Counted from the first letter of the stretch, positions 6,143 through 14,661 are shown. The stretch is DNA of 34,817 nt from Pseudomonadota bacterium (GCA_023433305.1 JAEZCZ010000079.1:1-34817); one strand, 5' to 3'. The notes: generated by a model from the letters alone, not told the origin. Translations and numbers: made by a program.

Positions 6143-7780
6143 ATGTCGCGAGGGAGACGGACGCTGCAAGGCGATTTCGACTATGTGATTGTCGGTGCGG
6201 GATCGGCCGGGTGCGTGCTCGCCGCGCGACTGACCGAGGATCCGAACACACGCGTGCTGCTGCTCGAAGCGGGCGGCGGCGCCGACAAGTTCCTGATCCG
6301 CATGCCGCTCGGCATGATGAAAGCAATGCTCAAGCCCGAGCTGACGTGGCGGATGATGACCGAGCCCGAGCCGACGCTGGACGGCCGCCGCCTGTTTCTG
6401 CCGCGCGGGCGGCTGCTCGGCGGGTCGAGCTCGATCAACGGCATGGTCTACATGCGCGGCCATTCGGCCGACTACGACCGCTGGGCGCAGAAGGGCGCGC
6501 GCGGCTGGAGCCATGCGGAAGTGCTGCCGTACTTCCGGCGCATGGAGCGCTCGTGGCGCGGCACCGACGATTACGGCCGCGACGGCCCGCTGCCGATCAC
6601 TAAGAACAACACGCAGTACCTGCTCCACGACGAGCTGATGCAGGCGATCGCGAACGCCGGCTACCCGTGCACCGAGGACATCCATGCCGGCGAGGAGGAA
6701 GGCGCCAGCTTCGTCGAGCTGACGATCGACGAGAAGGGGCGCCGCGCCTCGACCTACGAGGCTTACCTCAAGCCGGCGATGAAGCGGCCGAACCTGGCCG
6801 TGGTGACGAACGCCCTGACGCGCAAAGTCGTAATCGAAGACGGACGCGCGACCGGCGTCGAATACGAAGTGGGCGGCGAGGTTCGCACCGCAAAGGCCGG
6901 CGAAGTGATTCTCTCCGGCGGCACCTACAACTCGCCGCAGCTACTGATGCTGTCGGGCATCGGCCCCGCCGAGCACCTGACCGAGATGGGCATCCCCGTG
7001 AGGCACGACCTGCCCGGCGTCGGGCGCAACCTCCAGGAACACCCGCGCGTACCCCTGGAATTCGCGGCCAGTGGTCCGGTCACCTTCGTCAACCAGCTCC
7101 GCTTCGACCGCGCCGCGCGAGCGGTGGCGCAATGGTACCTGTTCGGCACCGGCCCCTTCGCGCGCCAGCTCAACAGCGCCAACCCGATGCTGCGCACAGA
7201 CCCGCGGCTCGCGCAGCCCGACATCCAGCTGTTCTCGAACCCGGTGAAGCTCTCCGCGCACTTGTGGTTTCCCGGCTTCGTGAAGAGCCCCGAGCACGCC
7301 TTCAGCGCCGATGTGATCCTGCTCCACCCGCAGGCGCGTGGCTGGGTCACGCTGAAATCGCCCGACCCGCGCGAGCTGCCGGCGATCCGCCTCAACCTGT
7401 TCGACAACGAAGCCGACTTCGCCACCGCGCGCGCCGGTCTCAGGCTCGCGCGGACGATCTACGGCACCGAGCCGATGGCGGGGTTAATCGCGCGCGAGAG
7501 CGTGCCGGGGGCCGCAGTGCAAAGCGATGCCGAGATCGACGCCCACGTCCGCGCCACCGCCGGCACCACCCAGCATCCGGTCGGCACTTGCGCGATCGGC
7601 CCGGTGGTGGACCCCGAGTTGCGCGTTCACGGGATCGCCGGCCTGCGCGTGGTCGACGCCTCGGTCATGCCCGACGTGCCCGGCGGCAACACCAACGGCC
7701 CGACCATCATGATCGCCGAGAAAGCCAGCGACCTCATTCGCGGCCGCTCGCTCCCGCCGGTAGAAAAGGAAGCCGCATGA
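6143..7780 (+). CDS. GMC-family FAD-dependent oxidoreductase (alcohol/choline dehydrogenase-like)
   Basis: This 545-residue flavoprotein has the N-terminal FAD-binding motif (DYVIVGAGSAGCVLAARL, from residue 12, then LLLEAGG), the GMC signature 1 region (LPRGRLLGGSSSINGMVYMRG), signature 2 (ILSGGTYNSPQLLMLSGIGP) and the active-site His478 in QHPVGTC with Asn518 in GGNTNGPT. Such enzymes oxidise primary alcohols to aldehydes with FAD. The ATG at 6143 was chosen because it stands just before the FAD motif; no good Shine-Dalgarno sequence is seen, and a TTG at 6092 in the same frame is an alternative. The stop overlaps the next start (ATGA). Paired with the divergent ALDH it suggests a two-step alcohol to acid route; choline, polyethylene glycol-like and aliphatic alcohol substrates are all possible. 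Confidence 0.9.
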   Translation: MSRGRRTLQGDFDYVIVGAGSAGCVLAARLTEDPNTRVLLLEAGGGADKFLIRMPLGMMKAMLKPELTWRMMTEPEPTLDGRRLFLPRGRLLGGSSSINGMVYMRGHSADYDRWAQKGARGWSHAEVLPYFRRMERSWRGTDDYGRDGPLPITKNNTQYLLHDELMQAIANAGYPCTEDIHAGEEEGASFVELTIDEKGRRASTYEAYLKPAMKRPNLAVVTNALTRKVVIEDGRATGVEYEVGGEVRTAKAGEVILSGGTYNSPQLLMLSGIGPAEHLTEMGIPVRHDLPGVGRNLQEHPRVPLEFAASGPVTFVNQLRFDRAARAVAQWYLFGTGPFARQLNSANPMLRTDPRLAQPDIQLFSNPVKLSAHLWFPGFVKSPEHAFSADVILLHPQARGWVTLKSPDPRELPAIRLNLFDNEADFATARAGLRLARTIYGTEPMAGLIARESVPGAAVQSDAEIDAHVRATAGTTQHPVGTCAIGPVVDPELRVHGIAGLRVVDASVMPDVPGGNTNGPTIMIAEKASDLIRGRSLPPVEKEAA

Positions 7781-8157
7781 CCGAAGCTGATTTCCGCGCC
7801 TACATCGCGGCTTTCAACGCTCGCGATTTCGAGGGATTCTCGAAGTATTACGCCGAAAACGTCGAGTTCAACCTCGGCGATCGCAAGCAGATCGTCGGCG
7901 CGCGGGGCATCGTCGACTTCTACACCGGCGTGTTCGAGCACATCGCCGAGGAGCTCGAGATCCTCGACCTGATCGTCGCCCCCGACGGCGCCGCCCTCCA
8001 CAGCCGGACGAAGTTCACCACGATCAAGGACTGGCCGGACTTCGAGCTGTGGCCGACGATGAAGGGCGACGTGCGTGTGGTCGAGAGCATCAACATGTAC
8101 AAGACCGCCGACGGCAAAATCGTCAAAATCCTCTCGGGGCGCTTTTCCAGCAAATGA
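7777..8157 (+). CDS. SnoaL-like / NTF2-fold small protein
   Basis: A 126-residue protein beginning MTEADFRAYIAAFNARDFEG, followed by YYAENVEFNLGDRKQIVGAR and a sheet-forming C-terminal half (VRVVESINMYKTADGKIVKI). Helix-then-curved-sheet layout, the AFNARDF and YYAENVEF positions and the length are typical of SnoaL-like polyketide cyclase/limonene-epoxide-hydrolase-like NTF2 folds. It has ATGA overlaps at both ends, locked between two GMC oxidoreductases, with AAGGA upstream of its start. This arrangement implies a job in the same pathway, such as isomerising, hydrating or binding an intermediate. No catalytic residues can be assigned with confidence. Confidence 0.82.
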   Translation: MTEADFRAYIAAFNARDFEGFSKYYAENVEFNLGDRKQIVGARGIVDFYTGVFEHIAEELEILDLIVAPDGAALHSRTKFTTIKDWPDFELWPTMKGDVRVVESINMYKTADGKIVKILSGRFSSK

Positions 8158-9755
8158 TCCACTCCACCGATTACATCGTCGTCGGCGCAGGCTCGGCGGG
8201 AGCGGTCGTGGCCGCCCGCCTTTCCGAAGACCCCAGTGTCACCGTCACGCTGATCGAGGCGGGCCGTCATGAGCGCCATCCGCTGCTCGCGATGCCGATC
8301 GCCTTCCCGATGGTCATGCTCGATAAGCGCTTCAACTGGGGCTACGAGGGCGAGCCCGAGCCGTTTGCCAACGACCGCCGCCTGCGCCAACCGCGCGGCA
8401 AGGGGCTCGGCGGGTCGTCGCTGATCAACGGCATGCTCTACGCCCGCGGCCATGCGCGCGACTACGACGAATGGCGCCAGCTCGGCCTCGAAGGGTGGAG
8501 CTACGAGGACGTGCTCCCGTATTTCAAGAAAAGCGAGAACCACTGGGGCGCGGAGGATCGCTATCACGGCAAGGGCGGCCCGCTGTCGATCACCAAGCAT
8601 GTCCCCGATACGCGGCTCTATCCGCGCTTCATGGAGGCGGTGAACAAGCTCGGTTACAAAACCCAGATCGACCACCACGGCCCCGACCAGGAGGGCTGGG
8701 GCAGCCCCGACATCTCGATCCACCGGGGTCGCCGCGGCAGCACGTCGGCGCGGTTCCTGGTGCCCGCGATGAAACGGCCGAACCTCAAGGTGGTGACCGG
8801 CGCGCTGGCGACCGAAGTCGAGGTGCGGAACGGGCGCGCAGTCGCGCTGAACTACCGGAAGGACGGACAGCTAAACCGGCTCGAGGCGGCGCGTGAGATC
8901 GTCCTTTCGGGCGGCACCTACAACACGCCGCAACTCTTGCTGCTCTCCGGCATCGGACCGGCGGACGAACTGCGTGCACTCGGTATTCCGGTGGTGCACG
9001 ATTTGCCCGGTGTCGGCCGAAACCTGCAGGACCATCCCTCGATCGCGATGGTGTGGAACGCCGAGCGCGAGGTCACACTGACCAACGAGCTGCGCTTCGA
9101 CCGTCTCACTCGCTCGGTGCTCGAATGGGCTCTGACCGGCAAGGGCCGCATCGCCAACATGCCGGTTACCGCGAATGGCTTCATCAAGACGCGGCCCGAT
9201 CTCGAGCGCCCGGATGCCCAGTGCCTGTTCCAGCCGACGAGCATCCTCGCACGGCCCTGGTTTCCCGGGGTCAAGAAGCCCGCAGCCGACGTGATCGCGA
9301 TGGCCTGTGTGCTGCTGCGGCCAGAAGGCCGCGGCTGGGTCAAACTGGCGAGCGCCGATCCCACCGCCAAGCCGCGCATCCTCTCGAACGTCCTGTCGAC
9401 CGAGAACGACCGCGCGTTCTTCCGCCGCGTGATCCCGCAGATCCGCGAGATCCTCGCCACCGCGCCGCTCGCCGACGTGGTGACCAGCGAGATGCTGCCC
9501 GGCCCGAACGTGAACTCAGCCGAAGAGATGGACGCCTGGGTGCGTCAAGTCATCAGCACCGCGATGCATCCGGTCGGCTCCTGCGCGATGGGCACCGGTC
9601 CAGAGGCGGTCTGCGACGCGCGCCTCCGCGTGCGCGGAATCGACGGCCTGCGTATCGTCGATGCCAGCGTCATGCCGCGCATCGTCGGCGGCAACACCAA
9701 CGCCGCGAGCATCATGATCGGGGAAAAGGCGGCGGACCTGATTCGCGAATCGTGA
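8154..9755 (+). CDS. GMC-family FAD-dependent oxidoreductase, second copy
   Basis: A 533-residue paralogue of the GMC protein two genes upstream. It starts MIHSTDYIVVGAGSAGAVVA (FAD dinucleotide motif), then LIEAG, the signature-1 region (QPRGKGLGGSSLINGMLYAR), signature 2 (VLSGGTYNTPQLLLLSGIGP), and active-site His472 in AMHPVGSC with Asn516 in GGNTNAAS. All catalytic positions are kept, so both copies should be active; differing middle regions (about residues 260-400) point to different substrates. The ATG overlaps the stop of the SnoaL-like gene (ATGA), so translation is coupled. It is the last gene of the operon and is followed by a palindromic repeat that could also stop transcription. 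Confidence 0.9.
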   Translation: MIHSTDYIVVGAGSAGAVVAARLSEDPSVTVTLIEAGRHERHPLLAMPIAFPMVMLDKRFNWGYEGEPEPFANDRRLRQPRGKGLGGSSLINGMLYARGHARDYDEWRQLGLEGWSYEDVLPYFKKSENHWGAEDRYHGKGGPLSITKHVPDTRLYPRFMEAVNKLGYKTQIDHHGPDQEGWGSPDISIHRGRRGSTSARFLVPAMKRPNLKVVTGALATEVEVRNGRAVALNYRKDGQLNRLEAAREIVLSGGTYNTPQLLLLSGIGPADELRALGIPVVHDLPGVGRNLQDHPSIAMVWNAEREVTLTNELRFDRLTRSVLEWALTGKGRIANMPVTANGFIKTRPDLERPDAQCLFQPTSILARPWFPGVKKPAADVIAMACVLLRPEGRGWVKLASADPTAKPRILSNVLSTENDRAFFRRVIPQIREILATAPLADVVTSEMLPGPNVNSAEEMDAWVRQVISTAMHPVGSCAMGTGPEAVCDARLRVRGIDGLRIVDASVMPRIVGGNTNAASIMIGEKAADLIRES

Positions 9756-9782
9756 GCGTGAGAGGCATGCCCATCTAAGGTT

Positions 9783-9867
9783 CGTCATTGCGAGCGAAGC
9801 GAAGCAATCCCGGACCCTATTAAGCCGCTCTGGATTGCCGCGGGACCTCCGGTCCCTCGCAATGACG
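9783..9867. repeat. REP-like palindromic repeat (CGTCATTGCGAG family)
   Basis: The unit starts CGTCATTGCGAGCGAAGCGA and ends CTCGCAATGACG; the outer 12 bp are perfect inverted repeats and inner GCAATCC/GGATTGC elements also pair, so the 85 bp can form a long imperfect hairpin. I recognise this as a dispersed intergenic palindrome found in many bacteria (its translations contain FASLAMT). It lies between the second GMC gene and trxB, both on the plus strand, and may act as transcript-end structure. Only one copy is in this window. Confidence 0.8.
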
Positions 9868-9929
9868 AGGAATTGAAGGTGTTGCCCCGGCTGCATACTT
9901 ATGGAGCGGGGGTCAGACAGGACGGAATA

Positions 9930-10907
9930 ATGGCCACGCACGAAACCAAGATGCTCATCATCGGCTCGGGCCCCGCCGGCTACACCGCCGCGATCTATGG
10001 CGCGCGCGCCGGCATGGAGCCGATCGTGGTCCAGGGCCTCCAGCCCGGCGGGCAGCTGACCATCACCACCGACGTCGAGAACTATCCGGGTTTCCGCGAC
10101 GTGATCCAGGGCCCGTGGCTGATGCAGGAAATGCAGGCCCAGGCCGAGCATGTCGGCACGCGCACGATGTGGGACACGATCGTCGAGGTCGACATAGCCG
10201 GCGGCTCGCCGTTCCGCGCGATCGGTGACAGCGGCGATGAATACATCGGCGACGTGTTGGTCATCGCCACCGGCGCGCAGGCCAAGTGGCTCGGCGTCCC
10301 GGGCGAGGAACTGCTCAGCGGCAAGGGGGTCTCGGCCTGCGCCACCTGCGACGGATTCTTCTATCGCGGCAAGAAGGTTGCGGTGATCGGCGGCGGCAAC
10401 ACCGCGGTCGAGGAAGCCCTCTATCTCACCAACCATTCGGATGACGTGACCCTAATCCACCGCCGCGGCGAATTGCGCGCGGAGAAGATCCTGCAGGATC
10501 GCCTCTTCGCCCACCCCAAGATCACCGTGCTGTGGAACAAGCGCGTCGACGAATTCCTCGGCCAGCCGCTCCAGGGCGGGCTGACCGGGCTCAAGCTCAC
10601 CGACACCGAGACCGGCGAAACCAGCGAATTCGCCTGTGAAGGCGCCTTCGTAGCGATTGGTCATGCTCCCGCAACCGAGCTGTTCAAGGGCAAGCTCGAG
10701 ATGGACGAGAGCGGCTATCTCGTGGTCGAGCCCGGCACGCCCAAGACCTCTGTCCCTGGCGTGTTCGCCTGCGGCGACGTGATGGACCATACATACCGTC
10801 AGGCCGTGACCGCGGCCGGCACCGGCTGCATGGCCGCGCTCGACGCGGAGCGGTTCCTGGCCGAGCGGGAGTTCGCAGAGGCCAAGGCGGAGGCGGTGGG
10901 CGCCTAA
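9930..10907 (+). CDS. trxB: Thioredoxin-disulfide reductase
   Basis: A 325-residue flavoprotein of normal TrxB length. It shows the FAD motif (MLIIGSGPAGYTAAIYGARA), GGQLTITTDVENYPGF, the redox-active pair Cys137-Ala-Thr-Cys140 (SACATCDGFFYRG), the NADPH motif (VAVIGGGNTAVEEALYL) and the C-terminal FAD contact GVFACGDVMDHTYRQAVTAA. It uses NADPH to reduce thioredoxin in the cytoplasm. The ATG at 9930 follows AGGACGGA and matches the family start; an upstream in-frame TTG-type extension enters the palindromic repeat. The gene stands alone between that repeat and a convergent gene, with a hairpin after its stop. Confidence 0.96.
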   Translation: MATHETKMLIIGSGPAGYTAAIYGARAGMEPIVVQGLQPGGQLTITTDVENYPGFRDVIQGPWLMQEMQAQAEHVGTRTMWDTIVEVDIAGGSPFRAIGDSGDEYIGDVLVIATGAQAKWLGVPGEELLSGKGVSACATCDGFFYRGKKVAVIGGGNTAVEEALYLTNHSDDVTLIHRRGELRAEKILQDRLFAHPKITVLWNKRVDEFLGQPLQGGLTGLKLTDTETGETSEFACEGAFVAIGHAPATELFKGKLEMDESGYLVVEPGTPKTSVPGVFACGDVMDHTYRQAVTAAGTGCMAALDAERFLAEREFAEAKAEAVGA

Positions 10908-10915
10908 GGAAGCGA

Positions 10916-10941
10916 ATGGAGCCGCCCGAAAGCGGCTCCAT
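10916..10941. terminator. Perfect hairpin between trxB and a convergent gene
   Basis: ATGGAGCCGC, loop CCGAAA, GCGGCTCCAT is a perfect 10-bp inverted repeat, 8 nt after the trxB stop and 5 nt after the convergent gene's stop. Its place fits a shared terminator, but neither side has a T run, so it may instead be a 3' stabilising stem or need Rho. Confidence 0.5.
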
Positions 10942-10946
10942 CGGCG

Positions 10947-11264
10947 TCAGCGGTTGCCGCCCTGATCGCCCTGCTCGCGACGGTCGCTGTCATTGCCGGG
11001 CTGCCCTTGCTGGCCGCTCTGCTGATTCTGCTGGTTGGACCGGTTATCGTCGCCGGGCCGTTGCTGGCCTTGCTGGTCCTGCTGCTGGCCTTGTTGCCCT
11101 TCTTGCTGGTCCTGTGCGCCCTGGCGGCCGGATTGGTTCTGGCCTTCCTGGTTCTGCTGGCGGTTCTGGCCGCTCTCGCCCTGCTGGCCGGCCGCGCCGC
11201 CCTGCTGGTTCTGCTGGCGATTCTCACCGCCGGGCTGGCCCTGTCTGTTGCCTTGATCTGCCAT
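10947..11264 (-). CDS. Gln/Gly/Asn-rich low-complexity protein, unknown function
   Basis: An open frame of 105 residues begins MADQGNRQGQPGGENRQQ and continues in the same manner (GQNRQQNQEGQNQSGRQGAQ; EGQQGQQQDQQGQQRPGDDN). About 37 residues are Gln, and the rest are almost all Gly, Asn, Arg, Asp, Glu and Ser; it has no Lys, Thr, His, Cys or large hydrophobic residue after Met1. It must be intrinsically disordered and very soluble; signal peptide and membrane segments are absent. The start is supported by GAGAGGA about 8 nt before the ATG. An upstream in-frame extension to 11300 has no such site. It resembles stress or desiccation-type hydrophilins in composition only; I do not recognise a family. 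The opposite strand is also open but reads as an unbroken Leu/Ala run caused by the CTG complements of CAG. Confidence 0.65.
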   Translation of the reverse strand: MADQGNRQGQPGGENRQQNQQGGAAGQQGESGQNRQQNQEGQNQSGRQGAQDQQEGQQGQQQDQQGQQRPGDDNRSNQQNQQSGQQGQPGNDSDRREQGDQGGNR

Positions 11265-11360
11265 CGTGCATTCCTCTCTTGCGCCACGGGGGTGTGGCAA
11301 AGGAACGAACGGTCAGATCAAGGCACGAAGGTCCCGAACTAACATCGAGTCCGCCAGCCC

Positions 11361-13130
11361 TCAGGCGGCGCGGACGTGGCTGAGGAACTCGTCGACCTGG
11401 CTCTTCAGCACCGAGGCCTGCTGCTCCAGCTCGGTCGAACTGGTGAGCACCTGGCTCGCGGCCGCGCCCGTGGCGAGCGAAGTTTCGCGCAGCTGGCCGA
11501 TGTTGGTCGAGACATCCTCGGTATTGCGTGCCGCGAGGTCGATGCTGCGCGCGAGATCCTGGCCCGCGACCGACTGCTGGTCGACCGCCGCGGCGATTGA
11601 CACCGATGTCGCTTCTAGTTGCGCGATCTGCGCGGCGATCGCTCGCAGTGCGTCGACGCTCGCCCCGGTCGTTTCCTGGATCGCGCGAATCTGACCGGCG
11701 ACTTCCTCGGTGGCCTTACCGGTCTGGGTGGCAAGCTCCTTCACCTCAGCCGCGACAACCGCGAAGCCGCGGCCCGCCTCGCCGCCGCGCGCCGCTTCGA
11801 TCGAGGCATTGAGCGCCAAGAGATTGGTGCGTTGTGCGATGGTCGAGATCATCTCGACGATATCGCCGACCTGGCTGGCCGACTGCGTGAGCGCGGAGAT
11901 CGTGGTGTCGGCCTCCTCGGCGGCCGTGGAAGCCTTGCGGGCGAGCTCGGCGGAAGTCGATGCCTGGCGGCTGATCTCGCCGATCGACATGGCGAACTCA
12001 TCGCTGGCGGCCGCAGCGGCGGTCACTCCTGCCGAAGCCTCGTTGAGGCTGCCCGAGACGTCGCCGGTCTGCATTGCGGCCTGCTCGGCGGCCGAGGCCA
12101 TCGAGCTGGCGGTCGCCTGCAACTGCGTGGACGCTGCCGCCACACCGCTGACGATCTCGCCTACGGTCTTCTCGAAGCGATCGGACAGGTCGCGCAGCAT
12201 CTCGAGATGCGTGCTGCGCTCCACCTCACGCTCGTCGCGGAGCTGGCGGAACTTGAACGCGGCCTTCTTGATGGTCGCCAGCGCGCGGGCGACGTGCCCG
12301 ATCTCGTCGTCGCGATCGAAGTGCTGCACTGCGACGTCGTGATTCCCTTCAGCGAGCGCGATGGCGCTGGCGCTCACATCCTCCAAGGGGCGGATGATCT
12401 CTTTGCGAACCATTCGCTGAGCGAAGTATGACAGAGCGAATGCCGCGCCGGCGAGCAGCGCCATCAACGCGGTGAGCCAGCCGATGATGGAGAGTCCTTG
12501 CGCCTCGATCCGGGCCGCCTCATCGCCCAGCAAACTCATCATCTTCTTGGTCTGGTCGGCGGACGCTGTGCTCGCTTCCATCAGCTTCGTGCCGGCTGCC
12601 ATCGCAGCCGGTCCCATCGGATCTTGTCCCTGCACCGCCACGATACCGGTATAGGCCGATCCGAGATCGGCGATCGCCGTATCGAGCTTGGTCGCCTCGG
12701 ACGGCTCGATCACGGCGATTTCTTCAAGTTGGCTGCGCAGTTCGGCGGTATAGTCTCGCGCCGTCTTCAGAGTTGCCTCGGCTTCGCTGAGCGCCACCGA
12801 CTCTCGGCTCTCGAAGTAGGCTGTGTACATTTGCGCGGCGTTGTAGATTTCTCCGTCGATCTGGGCGACCGTGCGCGTCGCGTGCGAGATCCCGGCGCTC
12901 GTCTGCAGGCGACCGTGGACCAGAATCAACGCAATCAGGCCGAACGCAGCAATACCGATCGCCAGCCCGGCGGCCGTGCCGAACAACACTCGCATGCGAT
13001 GGCCGATCGAGCCCGAGTTGAACATCGCCGCACGCTTTGCGAGCAAGCCCTGCGGCTCAGCGCGACGCAGCGCGCGGTCCTGCTCAAGCTCGTCAATCGG
13101 CCGTTCGACCAGATTATCCGACATGTCCAT
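11361..13130 (-). CDS. Methyl-accepting chemotaxis protein
   Basis: A 589-residue transducer. Helix TM1 is at about 46-72, a helical ligand-binding region at about 75-212 (four-helix-bundle type), TM2 at about 213-236, HAMP at about 237-292 (EIIRPLEDVSASAIALAEGN) and the signalling domain to the end, with the conserved tip NLLALNASIEAARGGEAGRG followed by FAVVAAEVKELA. The protein ends FLSHVRAA and lacks an NWETF-type CheR/CheB tether. The ATG at 13130 has GGGGA 6 nt upstream; the TTG four codons earlier is less likely. Its start overlaps the end of the GGDEF-EAL gene by 17 nt, so the two are coupled. It is the only receptor in the window and the last gene of the che operon, presumably signalling to the CheA-CheW pair encoded upstream. 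The ligand is unknown. Confidence 0.93.
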   Translation of the reverse strand: MDMSDNLVERPIDELEQDRALRRAEPQGLLAKRAAMFNSGSIGHRMRVLFGTAAGLAIGIAAFGLIALILVHGRLQTSAGISHATRTVAQIDGEIYNAAQMYTAYFESRESVALSEAEATLKTARDYTAELRSQLEEIAVIEPSEATKLDTAIADLGSAYTGIVAVQGQDPMGPAAMAAGTKLMEASTASADQTKKMMSLLGDEAARIEAQGLSIIGWLTALMALLAGAAFALSYFAQRMVRKEIIRPLEDVSASAIALAEGNHDVAVQHFDRDDEIGHVARALATIKKAAFKFRQLRDEREVERSTHLEMLRDLSDRFEKTVGEIVSGVAAASTQLQATASSMASAAEQAAMQTGDVSGSLNEASAGVTAAAAASDEFAMSIGEISRQASTSAELARKASTAAEEADTTISALTQSASQVGDIVEMISTIAQRTNLLALNASIEAARGGEAGRGFAVVAAEVKELATQTGKATEEVAGQIRAIQETTGASVDALRAIAAQIAQLEATSVSIAAAVDQQSVAGQDLARSIDLAARNTEDVSTNIGQLRETSLATGAAASQVLTSSTELEQQASVLKSQVDEFLSHVRAA

Positions 13131-14661
13131 GGCGTTCCCCAATACGTTCTGCGGTGTTTCGGTTGCTGTTTCGGCGGTTCAGCTCATCGAGATGCGCCCG
13201 GATTTCCGGGGCGGTGATGGCTTTGTAATAGTACCAACCCTGGATCTGGTCGCACCCGGCGGTCCGAACCAGATCGGCCTGTGCTTCGGTCTCGACCCCT
13301 TCGGCGGTCACCGACATGTCCATTGCCCGGGCCACGGCGATCGAGGAGGCCATCATCGCCAGCGAGCCGTTGTCCAGGCCGGCATCGACCACCATCGTCC
13401 TGTCGAGCTTAAGTTTCTCGAACTTGAAGTTACGCAAGAACCCGATGGAGGCGTAACCGGTGCCGAAATCGTCGAGCGCAATGCCGACGCCGAATTTGCG
13501 GATTACGTCGAGATTGCGGTTGGCGACGAGTGGATCGGTGACGAGGTACGTCTCGGTTACCTCAAGCTCGAGACGCGCGGGCGGGAAGCCAGTTTCCTCG
13601 AGGATATGGCCGAGCTCGATTGGAAACTCCGGGTTGCGCAATTGCGCGGGCGAAACGTTGATCGAAAGCTTGATGCCGTCCCAATTGAGCGCCTCGCGGC
13701 AAGCCTTGCGCAAGACCCAGAGGCCGATCGGATAGATCAGGCCGCATTTCTCGGCGATCGGCACGAAGACGCCCGGGCTGACCATCGTGCCGTCGGAGCG
13801 CTGCCAGCGCAGCAGCGCCTCTACCGCGACGATGTCGCCGGTCTGCGCGTCCACGAGGGGCTGGTAGGCGAGCCTGAATTCTTGCAGCCTCAGCGCCTCT
13901 CGCAAGTCGGCCTCGACCTGCTGGGTGAGATCGCGGTTCCGATCGAAGTCGTCGCTGAACCACGTGCAGCGGTGCTTGCCGCCTTCCTTCGAGACATACA
14001 TCGCCATGTCCGAGCGGCGCAGCAGCTCGGACGAGGACAGCTCGTCACGCCGGCTCGACCGCGACAGGCCAATGCTGGCCCCGATAGTGAGCTTGCGATC
14101 GTCGATGACGATCGGCTCTGCGAGCCGCGCGAGGATCGTGTGGCAGATGCCTTCGAGGATGTTGCCCGCGATCGGGCCGACCACGAAGATTGCGAACTCG
14201 TCGCCGCCGAGGCGATAGGAGCGGGCTTCGCTGCCGCAGACCTCGGAAAGAATCCGCGCGCATTCCTTGATCAGCCGGTCGCCGACAAAATGGCCGTATT
14301 GGTCGTTGACGGTCTTGAAGCCGTCGAGATCCAGCAGCGCCAGCGCCTTCTCCGCGCCGGGCGCTGCGCGCGCGTAATCGAGGTGAAGGGCGCGCCGGTT
14401 CGGCATCGCGGCCAAGCTGTCGGTAAGGCCAAGGTCCTCGAGTTGCGCTATGTTCGACAGTCCGAAACGGACCAGCAGGATCACCGCGACGGCATAGGCG
14501 CTGCCACCCGCCAACAGGATCGTACCAGCCGATTCGACATCCGACCCGACACGATTGAGCAGGGTCGCCAGGATCGTCGCCGAGATTAGCGTCAGCACGG
14601 CGACCGGCGCGATGACGAGCACCGCCGGACTAACCTGCTTCAGGCCAATCGCTTGCAACAC
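13114..14661 (-). CDS. GGDEF-EAL cyclic-di-GMP turnover protein
   Basis: A 515-residue membrane protein with two N-terminal helices (about 13-36 and 46-66), a GGDEF domain (RLGGDEF at 150-156; DLDGFKTVNDQYGHFVGD upstream) and an EAL domain (EALLRW at 281-286, then INVSPAQL, ELEVTET, DDFGTGYAS, KLDR and EGVET). Both active-site motifs are intact, so it could make and degrade c-di-GMP. The RxxD inhibitory site usually five residues before GGDEF is absent. The GTG start at 14661 has GGGAGGGG about 10 nt upstream; another GTG at 14694 adds 11 residues but has no visible ribosome site. Lying between cheR and the receptor gene in one operon, it probably links chemosensory input to c-di-GMP levels. 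Net direction cannot be predicted. Confidence 0.9.
   Translation of the reverse strand: MLQAIGLKQVSPAVLVIAPVAVLTLISATILATLLNRVGSDVESAGTILLAGGSAYAVAVILLVRFGLSNIAQLEDLGLTDSLAAMPNRRALHLDYARAAPGAEKALALLDLDGFKTVNDQYGHFVGDRLIKECARILSEVCGSEARSYRLGGDEFAIFVVGPIAGNILEGICHTILARLAEPIVIDDRKLTIGASIGLSRSSRRDELSSSELLRRSDMAMYVSKEGGKHRCTWFSDDFDRNRDLTQQVEADLREALRLQEFRLAYQPLVDAQTGDIVAVEALLRWQRSDGTMVSPGVFVPIAEKCGLIYPIGLWVLRKACREALNWDGIKLSINVSPAQLRNPEFPIELGHILEETGFPPARLELEVTETYLVTDPLVANRNLDVIRKFGVGIALDDFGTGYASIGFLRNFKFEKLKLDRTMVVDAGLDNGSLAMMASSIAVARAMDMSVTAEGVETEAQADLVRTAGCDQIQGWYYYKAITAPEIRAHLDELNRRNSNRNTAERIGERHGHVG

Noticed and set aside
10950..11250. Tandem-like repeats suggesting a CRISPR array or satellite
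   Set aside because: The repeats are irregular Gln/Gly/Asn codons without constant unit or spacer length; low-complexity coding explains them.
11007..11342. Plus-strand frame reading as a long Leu/Ala membrane protein
   Set aside because: It is the complement of the CAG/CAA-rich minus-strand gene; the minus strand has a good ribosome site and the plus frame has none, and its hydrophobic run has no loops.
11265..11345. General-stress (EcfG-type) promoter before the Gln-rich gene
   Set aside because: GGGAC and CGTT occur but with a 19-bp gap and a mismatch in the -35 element, so the match is not good enough.
12871..14589. 572-residue plus-strand open frame
   Set aside because: Shadow of the GGDEF-EAL and receptor genes; no domain pattern.
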